The notes: generated by a model from the letters alone, not told the origin. Shown: positions 12,566 to 25,094, numbered from the stretch's first letter. The stretch is DNA of 64,000 nucleotides from Epiperipatus broadwayi (GCA_028023455.1 JAQFVV010013315.1:95641-159640), one strand, 5' to 3'. Program-made: numbers and translations.

Positions 12566-13640
12566 ATCCACATATAAACAACCTCATGTTGATATATCAA
12601 TTATGTATGATGGAAAGATTGTGAGAGGGATTGAAATATGACTAATACAGAGATTAGTGTGTCTGTAATGCCCATATACTTTTCTATATTGTTAACCAAG
12701 TATAAACCAAGTTATGTACTGGACAAAAGGATTACTGAAGTTAATTAAATGAAATATTTAATTACTTCTGATGATAATGATATGTTCATATTGAGATATT
12801 TAATAAGATACCAGATATGGTTTTTCATAATAATAGACCGCTTAACACAAACACCTACTTAAATTTCACTCTATAAAAATATTAATTTACTGAATAATTA
12901 CAAGAATATTTCATTTAATTCTTTCTACCTGGAATCAACTTTAATTAATTTATATGCTGTTACCATAATCTGAATTCAAATTGGCTACATATTGTTCCTT
13001 CACTCTCTTTGCCTGGTGTTTTTTGATTAATTATCCATTTTCAGGGGCATCAAAATATTTATTCCTTTTTTTCTCAAAATTATTTTATCAACCATGAGTT
13101 ATTTTTTTAAGTTTAAAAAATATTAAGAAATCAAATATAAATTCATGTTAACTTTAAAAAACATTTTTTTATAAATGCAATTCACATTTAATAAATTATT
13201 TTTTTTGCATATATTATTACGTACAAACTATTAACATATTGCGAACATTGTCGTGATTTTTTTATGTTTATCGTAGAATTCATTCAAGTTGTTGATTAAT
13301 TGTTTATTCTAACCTCCTGCAAAAGTGACTAAAATTTGGAGTTGACCAGTGACAGAAGAAGAAACAGTGAAATATTTTCAAAATTAGGGAATAATAGTAC
13401 TTGGGTCAAAAGTATGTGCTAATGGGCATGATATGAAACTTTATGTGCAAATGGAGATAATGCAGTGTAATCTTAAAATGTGTTCAAACCGAATATTCTT
13501 TCATTATGTTTTTTATTTTGTTTACTATAGTTATATTAAATTTTATTTAATTACAATTGTTTGAAGTTTGGGGTAATTTATTGAGTTTTTATAATCAACT
13601 TAAAAAATAAAAAATCAGTGAAATATTTAATACGATAATC
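12566..13640. other. AT-rich non-coding stretch
   Basis: Nothing recognisable as a gene or a bounded repeat. Confidence 0.4.
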
Positions 13641-13654
13641 ATCTTATTTTGAAA

Positions 13655-13885
13655 TATGAATTTTTTTTCGACAGTGCAGGCTTTTTCATACCTGCACTTA
13701 TATATGTGATCCATAGGGGGTTTGAATTCAGACTTTCACACGACCCTCAACCATCCATGCCACCTCATACCACTGATACACTTGATCACACACATGTCGA
13801 AAAGATTAATAATCTCCAATATACATATTTCGTGCTAAACCAGCACTCGTCAGTCAGTTACTCCTTCCCTTCCCCTATCTAGGAT
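13655..13885. repeat. dispersed repeat related to the 57.6-kb foldback
   Basis: The stretch from GGGTTTGAATTCAG (about 13718) to CAGCACTCGTCAGTCAG (about 13857) aligns with the left arm of the palindromic element at 57555-58180. It shares the TTTGAATTCAG block, CACACATG, ATACATATTTCGTGC and the final CACTCGTCAG. Only one arm is present here. An 8-bp perfect hairpin, AGTGCAGG paired with CCTGCACT, lies just upstream at about 13674-13699. An open frame of 77 codons spans the region but is not conserved at 57.6 kb. Confidence 0.5.
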
Positions 13886-14691
13886 TCTCTAAAAATGAAT
13901 TATTTAATTAATTTTCAAGAAAAGATTATTTAAATCCATATGCACGCACCGATTATATATATATTATTTATACGTATATTGAAATAGATCAGTAACAGAA
14001 GTTTGTGTATGAGTAGCATTATAAACCCATAAGGGGTAGTTTATTAGAAACTGTATTTTACAATCAATTTTTTTGTTTATTGGCTGATAAAGTCTTGTAC
14101 TATTCAAATTATTAAATATATATTTTAACAATTTAAGCAAAGCCATGAAATATATGTGTCAATATATATGTATAGTTGTGTCAACCTTCTGTATATGCAT
14201 TGCGAACTTAAAAATGTATACTGTATATATTTTTACTTCTTAAATTTAATCGTTGATAACTAAAACTATGAAAATCATATAAAGGCTACAATATTCTATT
14301 TTTTGATTTTTATTATATGATTACAATATTCATAATAAACTTCAGGCTAAATCTATGATTTCAAAACTTTCTTCAATAAAAATTTGTATAACATTTTTTT
14401 TTTTTTTTAGCATGGATAAAAAATTGATGTTAAATAGTTGAAATTAAAGTACTATTATTCAAAAAAATTTAACTTATTGAATTGGAATATATGTTTTCTT
14501 ATAATAATTCATTATTACTTAATAATTTTATAACTTCAAAAATAAATCTGATATTCTACCAGTATTTATTATTATTTGATTTTTTTTTTTTTTTAGAATT
14601 AATATAATTTTATACAAATTTATATATTTTTAATTACATATTGTGCATAATTATGTGTAGTAATTATTCTTTTTTTTTTTTATTTTTATAG

Positions 14692-15298
14692 TCGTGCGAT
14701 TAAAACCAACCACGATGTTCTTGCAGACACTTCTTTATTTAGACTTTTCTTAAATGATTTTTGGGGTACTCCCTTAACACATAGTGGCTCTCACAAATCC
14801 TACCGTCCTCTGTGTGTCTTGTCTTTTCGTTTTAACTATTGGCTGGGAGGATTGCAACCATGGGGTTACCACCTGGTCAATGTTCTTCTTCATACAATAG
14901 TGACAGGAGTTTTTACCAAAATGGCCCAAATATTTCTAAGGGATGCCCTACCCTCTGCATTTGCTGGCCTTCTTTTTGCTGCTCATCCTATTCATACAGA
15001 AGCTGTTGCTGGAGTAGTTGGGCGTGCAGATGTTGGAGCGTGCCTCTTTTTTCTTTTATCATTTGTTTGTTACATCAACTATTGCAAAACACGAAATCAT
15101 CATTCCCTCCATAATGAACAACATCCTTCAAATCAACAAGGCAAGAAGTGGCCTTTTTTATGTGGAACTATTTTATTTGCTACTGCTAGCATGTTAACCA
15201 AAGAACAAGGCATTACAGTTCTTGGAGTTTGCGGGCTTTACGATATTCTTATTCATACCAAAGTAAAATTTAAAGAATTCATTTATATTTTATTTGAG
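14692..15298 (+). CDS. internal exon of a TMTC2-like protein O-mannosyltransferase
   Basis: This exon encodes 202 complete residues plus one leading base that finishes a split codon. The product matches the N-terminal membrane region of TMTC2, an ER multi-pass protein (GT-C fold plus C-terminal TPRs); the TMTC family is linked to O-mannosylation of cadherins. Visible family blocks are RAIKTNHDV (1-9), NDFWGTPLTHSGSHKSYRPL (21-40), GYHLVNVLLH (58-67), AAHPIHTEAVAGVVGRADVG (96-115) and TKEQGITVLGV (169-179). Hydrophobic segments lie at about 58-75, 86-97, 113-131 and 153-186. The acceptor is a T-rich tract ending ATAG at 14688-14691; the donor is GAG followed by GTAAGA at 15299. The preceding exon should end in the YDDS-type motif and lies outside the window. 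No later exon was found in the 48.7 kb downstream. No stop or frameshift is present, so this is a live gene fragment. TMTC2 is favoured over TMTC1, 3 and 4 by the HSGSHKSYRPL and GRADVGA wording. Confidence 0.95.
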
Positions 15299-15690
15299 GT
15301 AAGACATTTTAATTTTTATAATACTATGATTGTTTTATGAATGAGTCTTCATGTGTGTATATATAATGTGTATATGTTGATATGATATACTCACATGGGA
15401 ATTTTGTCTTAGATTATATATTCATAAATTTTAGTCCCATTTCATTTTTTTTTTCAATAAGGCAAACATATTTATGATCACTTTTTTAGCAAAGTTCTAA
15501 GCTATGTTATTTCAGATTGTAAAAAATTTCCAATAAGAAAACTTTAATTCCATTAAGAGTTAATATTGTTCTGTACTGTATATTTCATCATAATGTACAA
15601 TATTATGTGTATTCTCTTTTTTTTTCATTGTTGTTATTATTATTCTTGTTGTTGTTGTTATTGTGCATAAGTGATATCGGTACTCATCTT
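15299..15690. other. start of TMTC2-like intron
   Basis: The intron begins with a strong donor (GTAAGA at 15299-15304). It contains a GTT/ATT-rich simple stretch at about 15628-15663 and nothing else recognisable. Confidence 0.6.
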
Positions 15691-15699
15691 ATAGCTAAA

Positions 15700-15800
15700 G
15701 ACGCCGTTCTATGGCGCGGTTTTCACGCCAAAACACATTAAAATGCTGTTTCCGTGGCCGACACGTTCGAACCCGTGTTTTCTACAATACAACTTTTTTG
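15700..15800 (+). repeat. possible tRNA-derived element
   Basis: A GTTCGAACCC box, the form of a Pol III B box, sits at about 15766 inside a short stem (ACACG with CGTGT). About 50 nt upstream is TGGCGCGGTTTTCACGCC, a weak A-box candidate that also forms a hairpin. The local sequence is more GC-rich than its surroundings. No TSD was found, so this may be a SINE relic or coincidence. Confidence 0.25.
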
Positions 15801-16375
15801 TTGTTCTACAGAATGCAGGCCACTATGTTGCATCACAGTACAGCATGTATGTCACTAAGCAGCAATTACATTTTACGAATTCACACAATTTATAAAATAA
15901 TTAAGGCTTGATGAAAGAGTTTGTATTTGAATTGTATTGAAATGTTGTTTTCATTGGATTTTTTTTTATTTTAAACTATTGAAATGTTCAGATGTTTTAA
16001 AACAATAATTATAAGACTTTTTACAATGTACTGTATTGAACTTTTATTTGGGTAAATGTTAAATATCTATGTTTTATTGAGTTGCAATTAGGTAATGTGT
16101 CAAGTAACGTACAGTTAGTAACATTCACGAGACAAAGAAGATTCTACCGTCTGTATATTTTTGAAATAAAAAATAGCGGTACGAGAAAAATATCCAGTAA
16201 GAAAAGTCCAAATGTACAGGTTTTTTTGTAAATTTAATAAAAAGCAAATATTATAAACATGTTTAATAAGTAAAGAAGACATTTGTTTGTTGTTTAAAAA
16301 AGTTTGAGTTTCTTCTGTCCGAGTACGCTTACGATTTTGAATTTTTTTATTTTAGCATTACAAACAAACAGAACA

Positions 16376-16440
16376 CTAACCCTAAACCTAACTCTAAACT
16401 AACCCTAAACCTAACCCTAAACTAACCCTAAATCTAACCA
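16376..16440. repeat. interstitial telomere-like repeats
   Basis: About eight degenerate units of the CTAACC / CCTAAA type run in one direction, mixing CCCTAAAC and CCTAACT forms. They resemble the animal telomeric CCCTAA repeat but not as a pure array. Confidence 0.75.
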
Positions 16441-16497
16441 TAACAACTTTTTCTTTTATTACGATTATAATTTTTTAGTTAAACAACAACAAAAAAA

Positions 16498-16680
16498 GTC
16501 GTAACACAAGTAAAAAAATAACCGATAGAAAATTGATAAAAAAAAAAAGCCGTAACACAAGTAAAAAAATAACCGATAGAAAATTGATAAAAAAAAAGCC
16601 GTAACACAAGTAAAAAAATATCCGATAGAAAATTAATAAAAAAAAGCCGTAACACAATTTAAAAAGTATACGATATAAAA
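16498..16680. repeat. tandem repeat, about 50-bp unit, roughly 3.6 copies
   Basis: Units begin with CCGTAACACAAG at about 16499, 16550, 16599 and 16647 and continue with an A-run, ACCGATAGAAAATT and a longer A-run. Spacing is 51, 49 and 48 bp, with most change in the A-runs. The last unit is diverged. The minus-strand frame of 60 codons over it simply reads the repeat. Confidence 0.9.
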
Positions 16681-17369
16681 AACACGAATCAAATTGTAAT
16701 TTGTTGATTTTATTTTACATTTATTATTATCATTTAAATTGTATATGTTAATAAAAAATAATATTTAAAAAAGATGATTTTGTTTTGTTTTTATTTTTGC
16801 ATTACAAAAAAGCACAGAAAAATTATTAAAATCAACAGCCCGTGAATGTTCATACTTTATAGTTTTAGTGTGAAAATGACACCATCCTATGGCATCTTTG
16901 TCTATAATACAAGTACCGTGATATCATATAATACATTATTGTTATGTATGTTTCAATATATGCATAAAATTACATATCTTCATTTATGTAAGTTAGACTT
17001 TTATGATACTTACATATTAGTCTGCTGATGAAATTTTACAAACATTAGTCTGGCAATAATTTTCCATTCTTGTGGTTTTGAAAAATAATATGTACATAGT
17101 AGCTTTTGACAAACTTATTCAAAGATTTATTTGAAAAAATGATGACCTATTACTTTATGTACTGGAAATGACACAAACATCTTCAAACATGCATTTATAT
17201 TTTTAAGCCAATTAACATGACCTGATCACTGTTTCTTATGCTTGCTTTTAACTGTTATGAAACAGGCAAAAATCTCTATATGTATTGCCACTCAGTACAA
17301 GCCAGAGTAATCAATAAATGTCAGAAGGCTTGTGCATAAAATCCCCATCTAGTGCATACTCATCCAATA

Positions 17370-17411
17370 TCCCCAGACTAGTTTCTGGCTTGTGGCTTTT
17401 GTCAGTGAGGA
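17370..17411 (-). ncRNA. hammerhead ribozyme motif, core damaged
   Basis: Reading the minus strand: stem I TCCTCA pairs with TGGGGA, the core reads CTGACAA, then a 13-nt stem II region, GAAA, and CTAGTC with the expected cleavage C. The core has A in place of the invariant G8 of CUGANGA, and stem II is weakened, so cleavage is unlikely. Confidence 0.6.
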
Positions 17412-17550
17412 GCTTTAGATTTGAGAGCACTGCAACCCTCCAGCAGCCATTTAAGTCGCATAGTTTTGTAAGTAAGTAGAGATAAAAGGTGGCTGCTAGA
17501 AGGTTGCATTAGATCCTAAGATTTAGGTGCAGTGCTAGCAGATTCAAAGC

Positions 17551-17592
17551 TCCTCACTGACAAAGGCCACAAGCCAGAAACTAGTCTGGGGA
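17551..17592 (+). ncRNA. hammerhead ribozyme motif, core damaged
   Basis: The right-arm partner of 17370-17411. Stem I TCCTCA/TGGGGA is intact, stem II keeps GGC/GCC around a CACAA loop, and GAAA and CTAGTC are present, but the core again reads CTGACAA. Because both arms share the same G8 loss, the defect probably predates the inverted arrangement or was copied between arms. Confidence 0.65.
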
Positions 17593-17816
17593 TATTGGAT
17601 GAGTAGGCACTAGATGGGGATTTTATGCACAAGCCTTCTGGCATCCATTGATTACTCTGGCTTGCACTGAGCAGCAATATGTATAGAGATTTTTGCCTGT
17701 TTTCATTTATATTTTTATAAAAAATTATCTTCCACTATCTAAACTTATAAAGATTTTTTATTTTAAGTAATAGCCATCTATAATTTTATTTAATGGAAAT
17801 GAAACAAACATATATA

Positions 17817-20800
17817 TTCTAACCTTGCTCTCGTGCATCCTCACTTCAGAATAGTATATGATATAAAATAAAATGGGTTCTAGCTCAGTTAATAATTAAT
17901 AAATAAAATATTCAGCATTAAAATTAAATATTCCACTAGCTCAAATTTAAAATTCGAATAAGGTTCAATTTATAAAAATAAATTAAATAAATATTTAATA
18001 TTTTCATGAGACTTGAAGTGAAAATACAGGTGACAAGATAGATTACATTGACCAATATCCCACAGGATACTACCTCAATGGCATAAGAACACTATCCCCC
18101 CTTTATTACTATTTTAAATAACAAACTCATAGTATTCTTACGACTTTAATAACTTCTACTCACTAAGATTAAACCAATAATTAAATCTTAATCTTCTATT
18201 TATAATAATCTAGCTCAAATAAAATAATCTCAGGTTCATAAAGTTTATTCTAAATTAATAAAAATACGGTAGTAAAATATGAGAAGAGATTTTATGTCAT
18301 AATCTACTACACTGAAACTAATAATAATAAATAACAGTAATAATATTCTTCATTGTTTAACTAATTCTGTATATCTTTTCTTTTTACTATAATTTTATTA
18401 CCATAATAAAATAATGAAATAATATAATATGATCTTATATTTTCATGTAATGATATAATAAATACGTGGTAGCATTTTAATAATCTGACAAACAAAATAT
18501 GTGTGGCAACTGATAGCATATAATTTAATATAATATTGTGATAACTGATTTATGACCAATAAAATAATGTAAGATTACGATTATTTAATTATAATGAATA
18601 CCAATAAAATATTTAAATTCTTACATAATTCTCTATTTATCTTTTTGTGCAAAATTATATATTTGTTTCGATTATTATGCATATATCATGATTTCATGCA
18701 GCGATGTGGAGAAATAAATAACTCAGACACAAAATTTTTGAAATAACAAAATTTAACAAAGTTTATTACTAACAACAAATAAATAAACAATTTATTTACA
18801 CTATTTACAGTGGATATCCTTAACTTTTTTACTTTACAGTTCGATCTACCGGGTTATAAAAAAATAATTTATATTTCAATTATATCTTTATTTAGATTTA
18901 GGACAAAATTAAAAAAAAAAATGTTACTATTTGGTTTCTCATTATGGTTAACTTATTACAAATATATTTATCTACTTTACTAGCAACAGCATTTTACCCT
19001 TAATATTATTAAACTATCTTATTTTTAAAAATTCATACTTAGAAAACATTCTATAGAAAACAAAATTTTATAATGAATATGTATTTCTCAAAATATTAAA
19101 AAAATTTCATCTTGCAAAGTCAAAGATGTTACACAAAATATTATCCAAAATTCAGTACTAGATTTTAGTATTTATCACACAATGTTTACTAATCATAATA
19201 TATTCTTCCTTAAGCCTTACTTTAGTATGATATAAGTGTAATCATCAATATATTTCTGTTAATCAATAAACAAAAAATATACTATGCATATTGTTTACAT
19301 AATTTACTTTGTACTATTGTATTTTAAAAATATGCAATACTTATTTTTCTCTTAAAAAAAATAATACTAAAGCATTTAAAATTATTATCACTTTAAAGAA
19401 AATATCTTTCTTTAGATACTTTATTTTAAAAAAGTTTATATTTCATTTCCGAAATAAAATTCAAAATATATTCTATGATTCTTTTCTTTCCTTAGGATAC
19501 TTTGGATCTTCAATTTTAAGTTATAACGTCCTATTCCTTCTAAGCAAATAAACCAATCTTATACAAAATGATAGCATAACCTAAGTTCTAAATTATTTAT
19601 CATTTCTCTTAAACATATCTTACTAAACGATGCAGTTACATGAAATAAAGATAGCGAAAACAGATGCATAGGATTAAGGAAGAAAGCTAGAATATTACTC
19701 TTAACATATCTCAAAATCATGGCACAGTGTGAAGAGGTATGACATTTACCTGCCTAATATCCTCTAGTACAGGGACAATTTTAAAGCTATTTCTTCAGCT
19801 TTATTAGAACATCAAATATTTAAAGAAATATAAACACTGATATTCACATAAAGACTAAATAGGGCTTTGTTAACTTGCTGATATTCACATAAAGACTAAA
19901 TATTATTTCCATTCCTTATAACATCCTATTTCTTAAAACATCATCTTGGTTTCCTGTTCACTAAGTACTTCCAAGCCACTATCTCAACATTATTTCTCAA
20001 GATTTTCCACATCTTACATCGATAAATAACTATCTGCATTTACAAAACAATAAATAAAATTCATTAATAGTTAAACAATCTAGCTGTTCCACAAGAAAAG
20101 TCTGCTTACTTCATTATTCTATATGTCTAATCATATACAATCTACTTAAACAATATTTGAATATCCAATAACATGAAAATTTTAAAAGAATCACATAATT
20201 ATTTGTTATGTTGGATTATATCACTAATAAAAAAAAAATTGTTGTATGCATATTTTCAAATCAATCCTATCTCATAATGTTTTTTAAAATGTTGTATGAA
20301 ATGCAGTACATATAAGTAAAAAACTTTTACACTTCATTCTTCCAATTTATGGATGATCTAAAGAAAACAAAAAAAATATATACATTATAAATTATCAATA
20401 GTTATTATTATTACCAATAACCTTTATCTAGTCATCGTGTTCAGTAGGCTTCCTTTATCCACTTGAGCATTGCAGATATAAAAAAAATTCACACCCATAC
20501 ACTTTCTATTAAAATATTTTTAGGTAAATTATTATTAGATTGTTATATTATAAAAATGTTTATATTAATAAATTGTTTTTATGTTTTTCCTAATCTTATA
20601 TAAAAATTTAGATTTAAACTAGGTTAACCAAAATAAAAGGAATCAAAACTATAATTACATTTTTTCTTGACGATAGTTCCTGATAAGTCCAAAATGCTTA
20701 TTATTTTCGAGTTTTTTTTTAAATGTTCTCCTCCAAGCACGTTAAAGTTTAAAATAAAAATAATTATTAATCCATTTAATAAAATTTATAGAAAATAATC

Positions 20801-22783
20801 CTTGGTTTTAGTATTTAGGACGATAATTATTAAATCATAATATTAATTAATCCCGTGAAGCTTCTTAATCTTTTCTACCAATATTCTCTGCATATCCAAT
20901 GCATCAATCCATCTAATTTAACTTTAAAAATATTCGATAAACTTTTAAGTATTATTTGTATTTCCATGGATACATCTTTTATTCAACTATGTGTTCATTT
21001 TTTTATATATGTTTCCTTCTTGATACATTTAAACTTTCATTTGGTATTTTTATATATCACTTTAAAAAAAAAAACTTCAAATACTTTTAAATAAATCTTT
21101 TCTAAATACATTTTTAAAACAATTCTAAGACTGGATATTTTAATATCAAAAACGCTTCTGTAACATATTCTCCTGGGTTCTTTCTTTAATTCTTGAAAAT
21201 ATATATATTTTTTTAATTGTTACCTTCAGAAAGTATATAACATTTTACTCCTTTGAATATAATATTCTATAAAATGATTCATGAGATATAATTGTCTTAT
21301 TACTATTTAAAAATAAATCTTGGATAAACTGATAAATAATACGTTTCAATACATTTTTTAGACTCCGTATAATGTCCGAGCTGTGGTTTTTTATGTATCA
21401 GAACAGTTCTTCAGTGAAATATTAATAAAGCTGTATCAATAAATATTCCAAACATTTTTACAGTATTACAATTGATATCCATTTTATTCCACAGTATATC
21501 CATCCTTTATTGCAAAGCTTAGGTTAAATTTTTAGATAAAATACGACTGGTAAGTACTTTAAAAATTAGAAAATCATTTCCACGAAGTTTCTAAATTATT
21601 ATATTTTAACACCCTCTTTTGCAAAAATACTTTTAAAAATTATCAATTAGTTTTTTGCAAATAAAACGATAGGAAAGTACTAAAAAAAAAAATTGACTAA
21701 AATAAAAAATTTTAAAAAAATACTATCACTTTGAGAGCTGCTAATATACCTTTCTTTGGTTTCAATACATTATTAATCTCCCCCAATAACCCCGTGCAAA
21801 TCATATTTATAGTCTGTAAGAATACCTATTCCTATTGGTTAATTCTTACTTTAGCTTGAGAACAAATTTACATATTTTCAATTTCAAGTAGAATTGAATT
21901 TCAAAATTAGAAATTATGACGTAATGAACTTAAAATATAATTTAAAATATTACTTTTAATTCAATTATAACTTTATTTAAATTATTTAATCTTTTAAAAT
22001 AACTTTTAAAATAACATTTAATAACTTATTCCATTTCTTAATATTCAATTTATCTATTTTTATTTAAATAAAATATTTAATTTTTATATTATGAATGTAT
22101 TCATCTTTATCACATCATTTAAGCATTTGGAAATAACTACGTAATATTTTAATATTCACTTCTATGATAAATAATCATTATATTCAACTCTATAATACAC
22201 AAACTTTGTTATTAAATTCTAACAAGCCTGTGTGTGAAAGTATACATTAAAAGTCACATGATTAATAACTTTGACAGACGATTTTTAATCTATTTCTCTG
22301 CCCATATTTATAAAATTGATACACTTATTATATTATATAAAATAATTATAAAAAAATTTGGAAGAATAATTTAGAAAATATAGAATTAAATACAATTCTC
22401 ACCATCATAAAGTTTATTTTTAAAATATATTATATTAATTTTGACTATTAAATATGATTATAAATTTAAACACTGTATTTATTAACTTATCAGTTTTAAA
22501 CTATTAAATCGAATTTATTAAATATACTTTTAATTTTTATAGCTGTGTTATTTAATATGGCCAGCTTTTACAACCATATGAAACAATATTTTAAACTTTA
22601 CTTAACTACTTTTTAAATAATTCGCTTTAATTTTATATACCACGTATTTTCTTTAGCTTTAAATTGTACTTTAAAAATATAATCGACAAACTATAATTAA
22701 TGTATTAAAAGAACATATTCTAAAATTTAAAATTTTTAGTAATTGACTGTTATGAACTATTACTGGCCTATAGAAAAGGGCAC
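17817..22783. repeat. large AT-rich dispersed repeat, copy 2 (about 5.0 kb)
   Basis: Collinear with 4861-9602 in the same orientation. It begins after a TA tract with TTCTAACCTTGC and ends with AAAGGGCAC before another TA tract, the same edges as copy 1. It contains about 90 bp near 18354-18443 that copy 1 lacks, with TTCAT at both borders, and a local duplication of ATTCACATAAAGACTAAAT around 19840-19900. No frame conserved in both copies was seen. The start sequence also resembles the one at 63850, suggesting a wider family. Confidence 0.85.
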
Positions 22784-22784
22784 A

Positions 22785-22878
22785 ATATATATATATGTTT
22801 TTTTATGTGTGTAATAGAAATGATCTTCCAACAAATAAACTTTTAACAATCTACATTCGTTACAAGTGGTAACTAAAC

Positions 22879-22924
<46 letters not shown>

Positions 22925-22950
22925 GTATATATATATATATATATATAGCT
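22785..22950. repeat. TA tracts with inverted flanks
   Basis: TA runs at about 22785-22796, 22882-22920 and 22927-22947. The middle one is framed by CCAAATATAT and ATATATTTGG, an inverted pair able to form a long hairpin. Confidence 0.85.
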
Positions 22951-23159
22951 GTTCAATTCTGTCCATTTATAAAATGTTGTTTCTTAACATCACTGCAGTA
23001 GACTGAAATTTCCTATCTTAAATCATGTTTCATTATGAAAGTACTTTCTTTTGACAATTATGAACAAAACAGCTCCATTGTTTGTCCCAACTGTGGACGT
23101 AAAGTGTAATATCATGGCCATTTGCACAGACTTTTTCTGAGGGCAAAAGCCATACTTTT

Positions 23160-23646
23160 GAATTAATTTTGTAAATGAATATTAGATAATATTCCAATGA
23201 GGAGAAAGTTTTTGGTCAAAATGTTGGTTTTGGACTGATTTTACGATTTCAACTAGGTGGTGATGTCATAAAAGAATGCTGTCATGAATAATTGATGATC
23301 TGGTAAAAGAAACATGGACACATGATTTATTATTCATCTTAAATTTTTCCCAAAATGAATGTGCATAGTATTTTTTATTCTTTTTTGTAAAAATTACTAA
23401 AAAGGTTTTTTTTTTTTTGCAGAAAAGAATAAAAATACTATTTACATTCATTTTGGGAAAAATTTAAGATGAAGAGTAAATCATGTGTCCATGTTCTTTT
23501 TGCCAGATCACCAATTATTCATGCCAGTATTCTTTTATGACATCACCGCATAGTTGAAATCGTAAAATCAGTCCAAAACCAATATTTTGACCAAAAATTT
23601 TCTCCTCATTGGAATATTATTTAATATTCATTTACAAAATTAATTC
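23160..23646. mobile_element. palindromic foldback element (487 bp)
   Basis: Almost the entire segment is an inverted repeat with arms of about 235 bp around a T-rich centre near 23410. The ends are GAATTAATTTTGTAAATG and its inverse. Arms match at roughly nineteen bases in twenty by eye, and differences are mostly single substitutions. No coding frame spans it, and no hammerhead core is present. No TSD is obvious. It could be a MITE-like foldback or an inverted dimer of a short element. Confidence 0.85.
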
Positions 23647-24299
23647 ATTTTCTTTTTAAAAGATTGTAAATGTGATTAATTCGGTGTTTAGATAAATATT
23701 TGTTTGTGCTGGCAACTTCCACACCATTGGACTAATACCTAAATACTCCTTTTATATATATAATTTTAAATTATACTCAAATTATTTTTAAATTATCATT
23801 ATTATTTTCAACTATTATCTAATCACTGCAGTGTAAATAATAATTGTGAATTATATTTTCAGCTTGAAATTCAATTTTAGGTATTAATGCTAATCGTATT
23901 AAAATGTTTTATATACTATCAAAATGTAAGTTAGAGAATGCTGACACTTGATAAAAAAGAAAATTTAATATAATTGTTTGTTAAAATCTTTATTGATTTA
24001 AATATAAAAGTATAAATAATCAAATTAGGATTTAATCACAACAAAATTAAGATTGAATAAAGAAAAATAATAGCAGAAAGCATTTTTTTAAAAGATTTAT
24101 TTCTAAAAAGCTAAGAAATAGGATGAATGTGTGATTTGCATAAAGCAGAATTCTTTTAAAGAAACCTTTGATGTCAACATTTGTCCTTTATTACATTAAG
24201 TTAAGCAAATTTGATACAAATAAATATTTTAACAACATATAAACCGATATATCAAACTTTTTACATATGGTGATTTATTTTACCTAGACCAGGTGTGTC

Positions 24300-24350
24300 C
24301 AGCCTGCAGACAGTAAGTCATGTATGGCGCTTTTGTGATTCTTTACATGG
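24300..24350. other. possible hAT-type MITE end
   Basis: The string CAGGTGTGTCCAGCCTGCAG resembles the short terminal repeats of hAT non-autonomous elements. I could not find the opposite end, so this is only a hint. Confidence 0.2.
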
Positions 24351-25052
24351 CACATTCGATATTAAAACAAATTTAAAGCATTTTTATATACTATAAATTA
24401 AAATTCAATCTATTTAGATCGAGTTAATTATAACAAACATAAATTATATTTATAAGTTTGCATATCTTTTTTTTACTGCGTGTAAATAAATATAATTTTC
24501 AATCTACAGTACTTTTAATAATGTTCTTGTTATTATTGTTTTATTGCCAAAAGTTTAAACTATGTGTATTTTCGTAAATATTTATAGGATAGTTTATTAA
24601 AGTGCAGTCTAAAATAAAATTGTGTATATTATAATACATAAAAGATGCAGATATATATAAATGAAATAAAAATAGAAACAGATGATGCAGCTCACTAAAA
24701 ATCCTGGATGTAAATCTGTTAATAAGGACTAAAATTTCTCTTATCTGGTTACTCTTATCAAAAACAATAAGTTGTTAAAAATATTGCAGAAACAGAGCAT
24801 CTGTAGTAAAAAAAAAATTAGCATTAATAAAGTACTATCAATAATGATTTAATAATAAACTTGCTCCAGCCCAATTAAGTATAAGTTAAGTAAACATCAC
24901 GTGATCATCATTATTTATGTTTAAATAAGCTGTTTATACAGAGTATAACAAATCTCTCCATACAGTAGCACGTCTCAGTGTAAATCAGAGTAATCAATGG
25001 ATGCGGGAAGATTTGTGTATAAAATCCCTATCTAGTGCCTACTCATCAAATA

Positions 25053-25094
25053 TCCCCAGACTAGTTTCTTGCTTGGGGCTTTCGTCAGTGAGGA
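25053..25094 (-). ncRNA. hammerhead ribozyme motif, core intact, weak stem II
   Basis: Minus-strand reading: stem I TCCTCA/TGGGGA, core CTGACGA (fits CUGANGA), GAAA and CTAGTC are all present. Stem II has been reduced to about two pairs (GC/GC) around CCCAA. Cleavage is possible but probably poor. Confidence 0.6.

Larger units (their letters stand above)
17206..17703. mobile_element. palindromic hammerhead-ribozyme retroelement, copy A
   Basis: The segment is a near-complete inverted repeat: left-arm blocks such as AAGGCTTGTGCATAAAATCC, CCCCAGACTAGTTTCTGG and GTCAGTGAGGAGC recur inverted in the right arm, with a short spacer around 17440-17480. Outside the palindrome the left end carries an extra piece of about 50 bp including TGACCTGATCAC that the right end lacks. 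A perfect 14-bp duplication, CATTTATATTTTTA, lies at 17192-17205 and 17704-17717, which points to reverse-transcription-type insertion rather than cut-and-paste. No protein is encoded. Each arm holds a hammerhead motif (separate entries), both with a damaged core. Confidence 0.85.

Noticed and set aside
17021-17062. CTGATGA followed by TTAGTC as another hammerhead
   Set aside because: There is no GAAA between the two and no pairing arms; likely coincidence.
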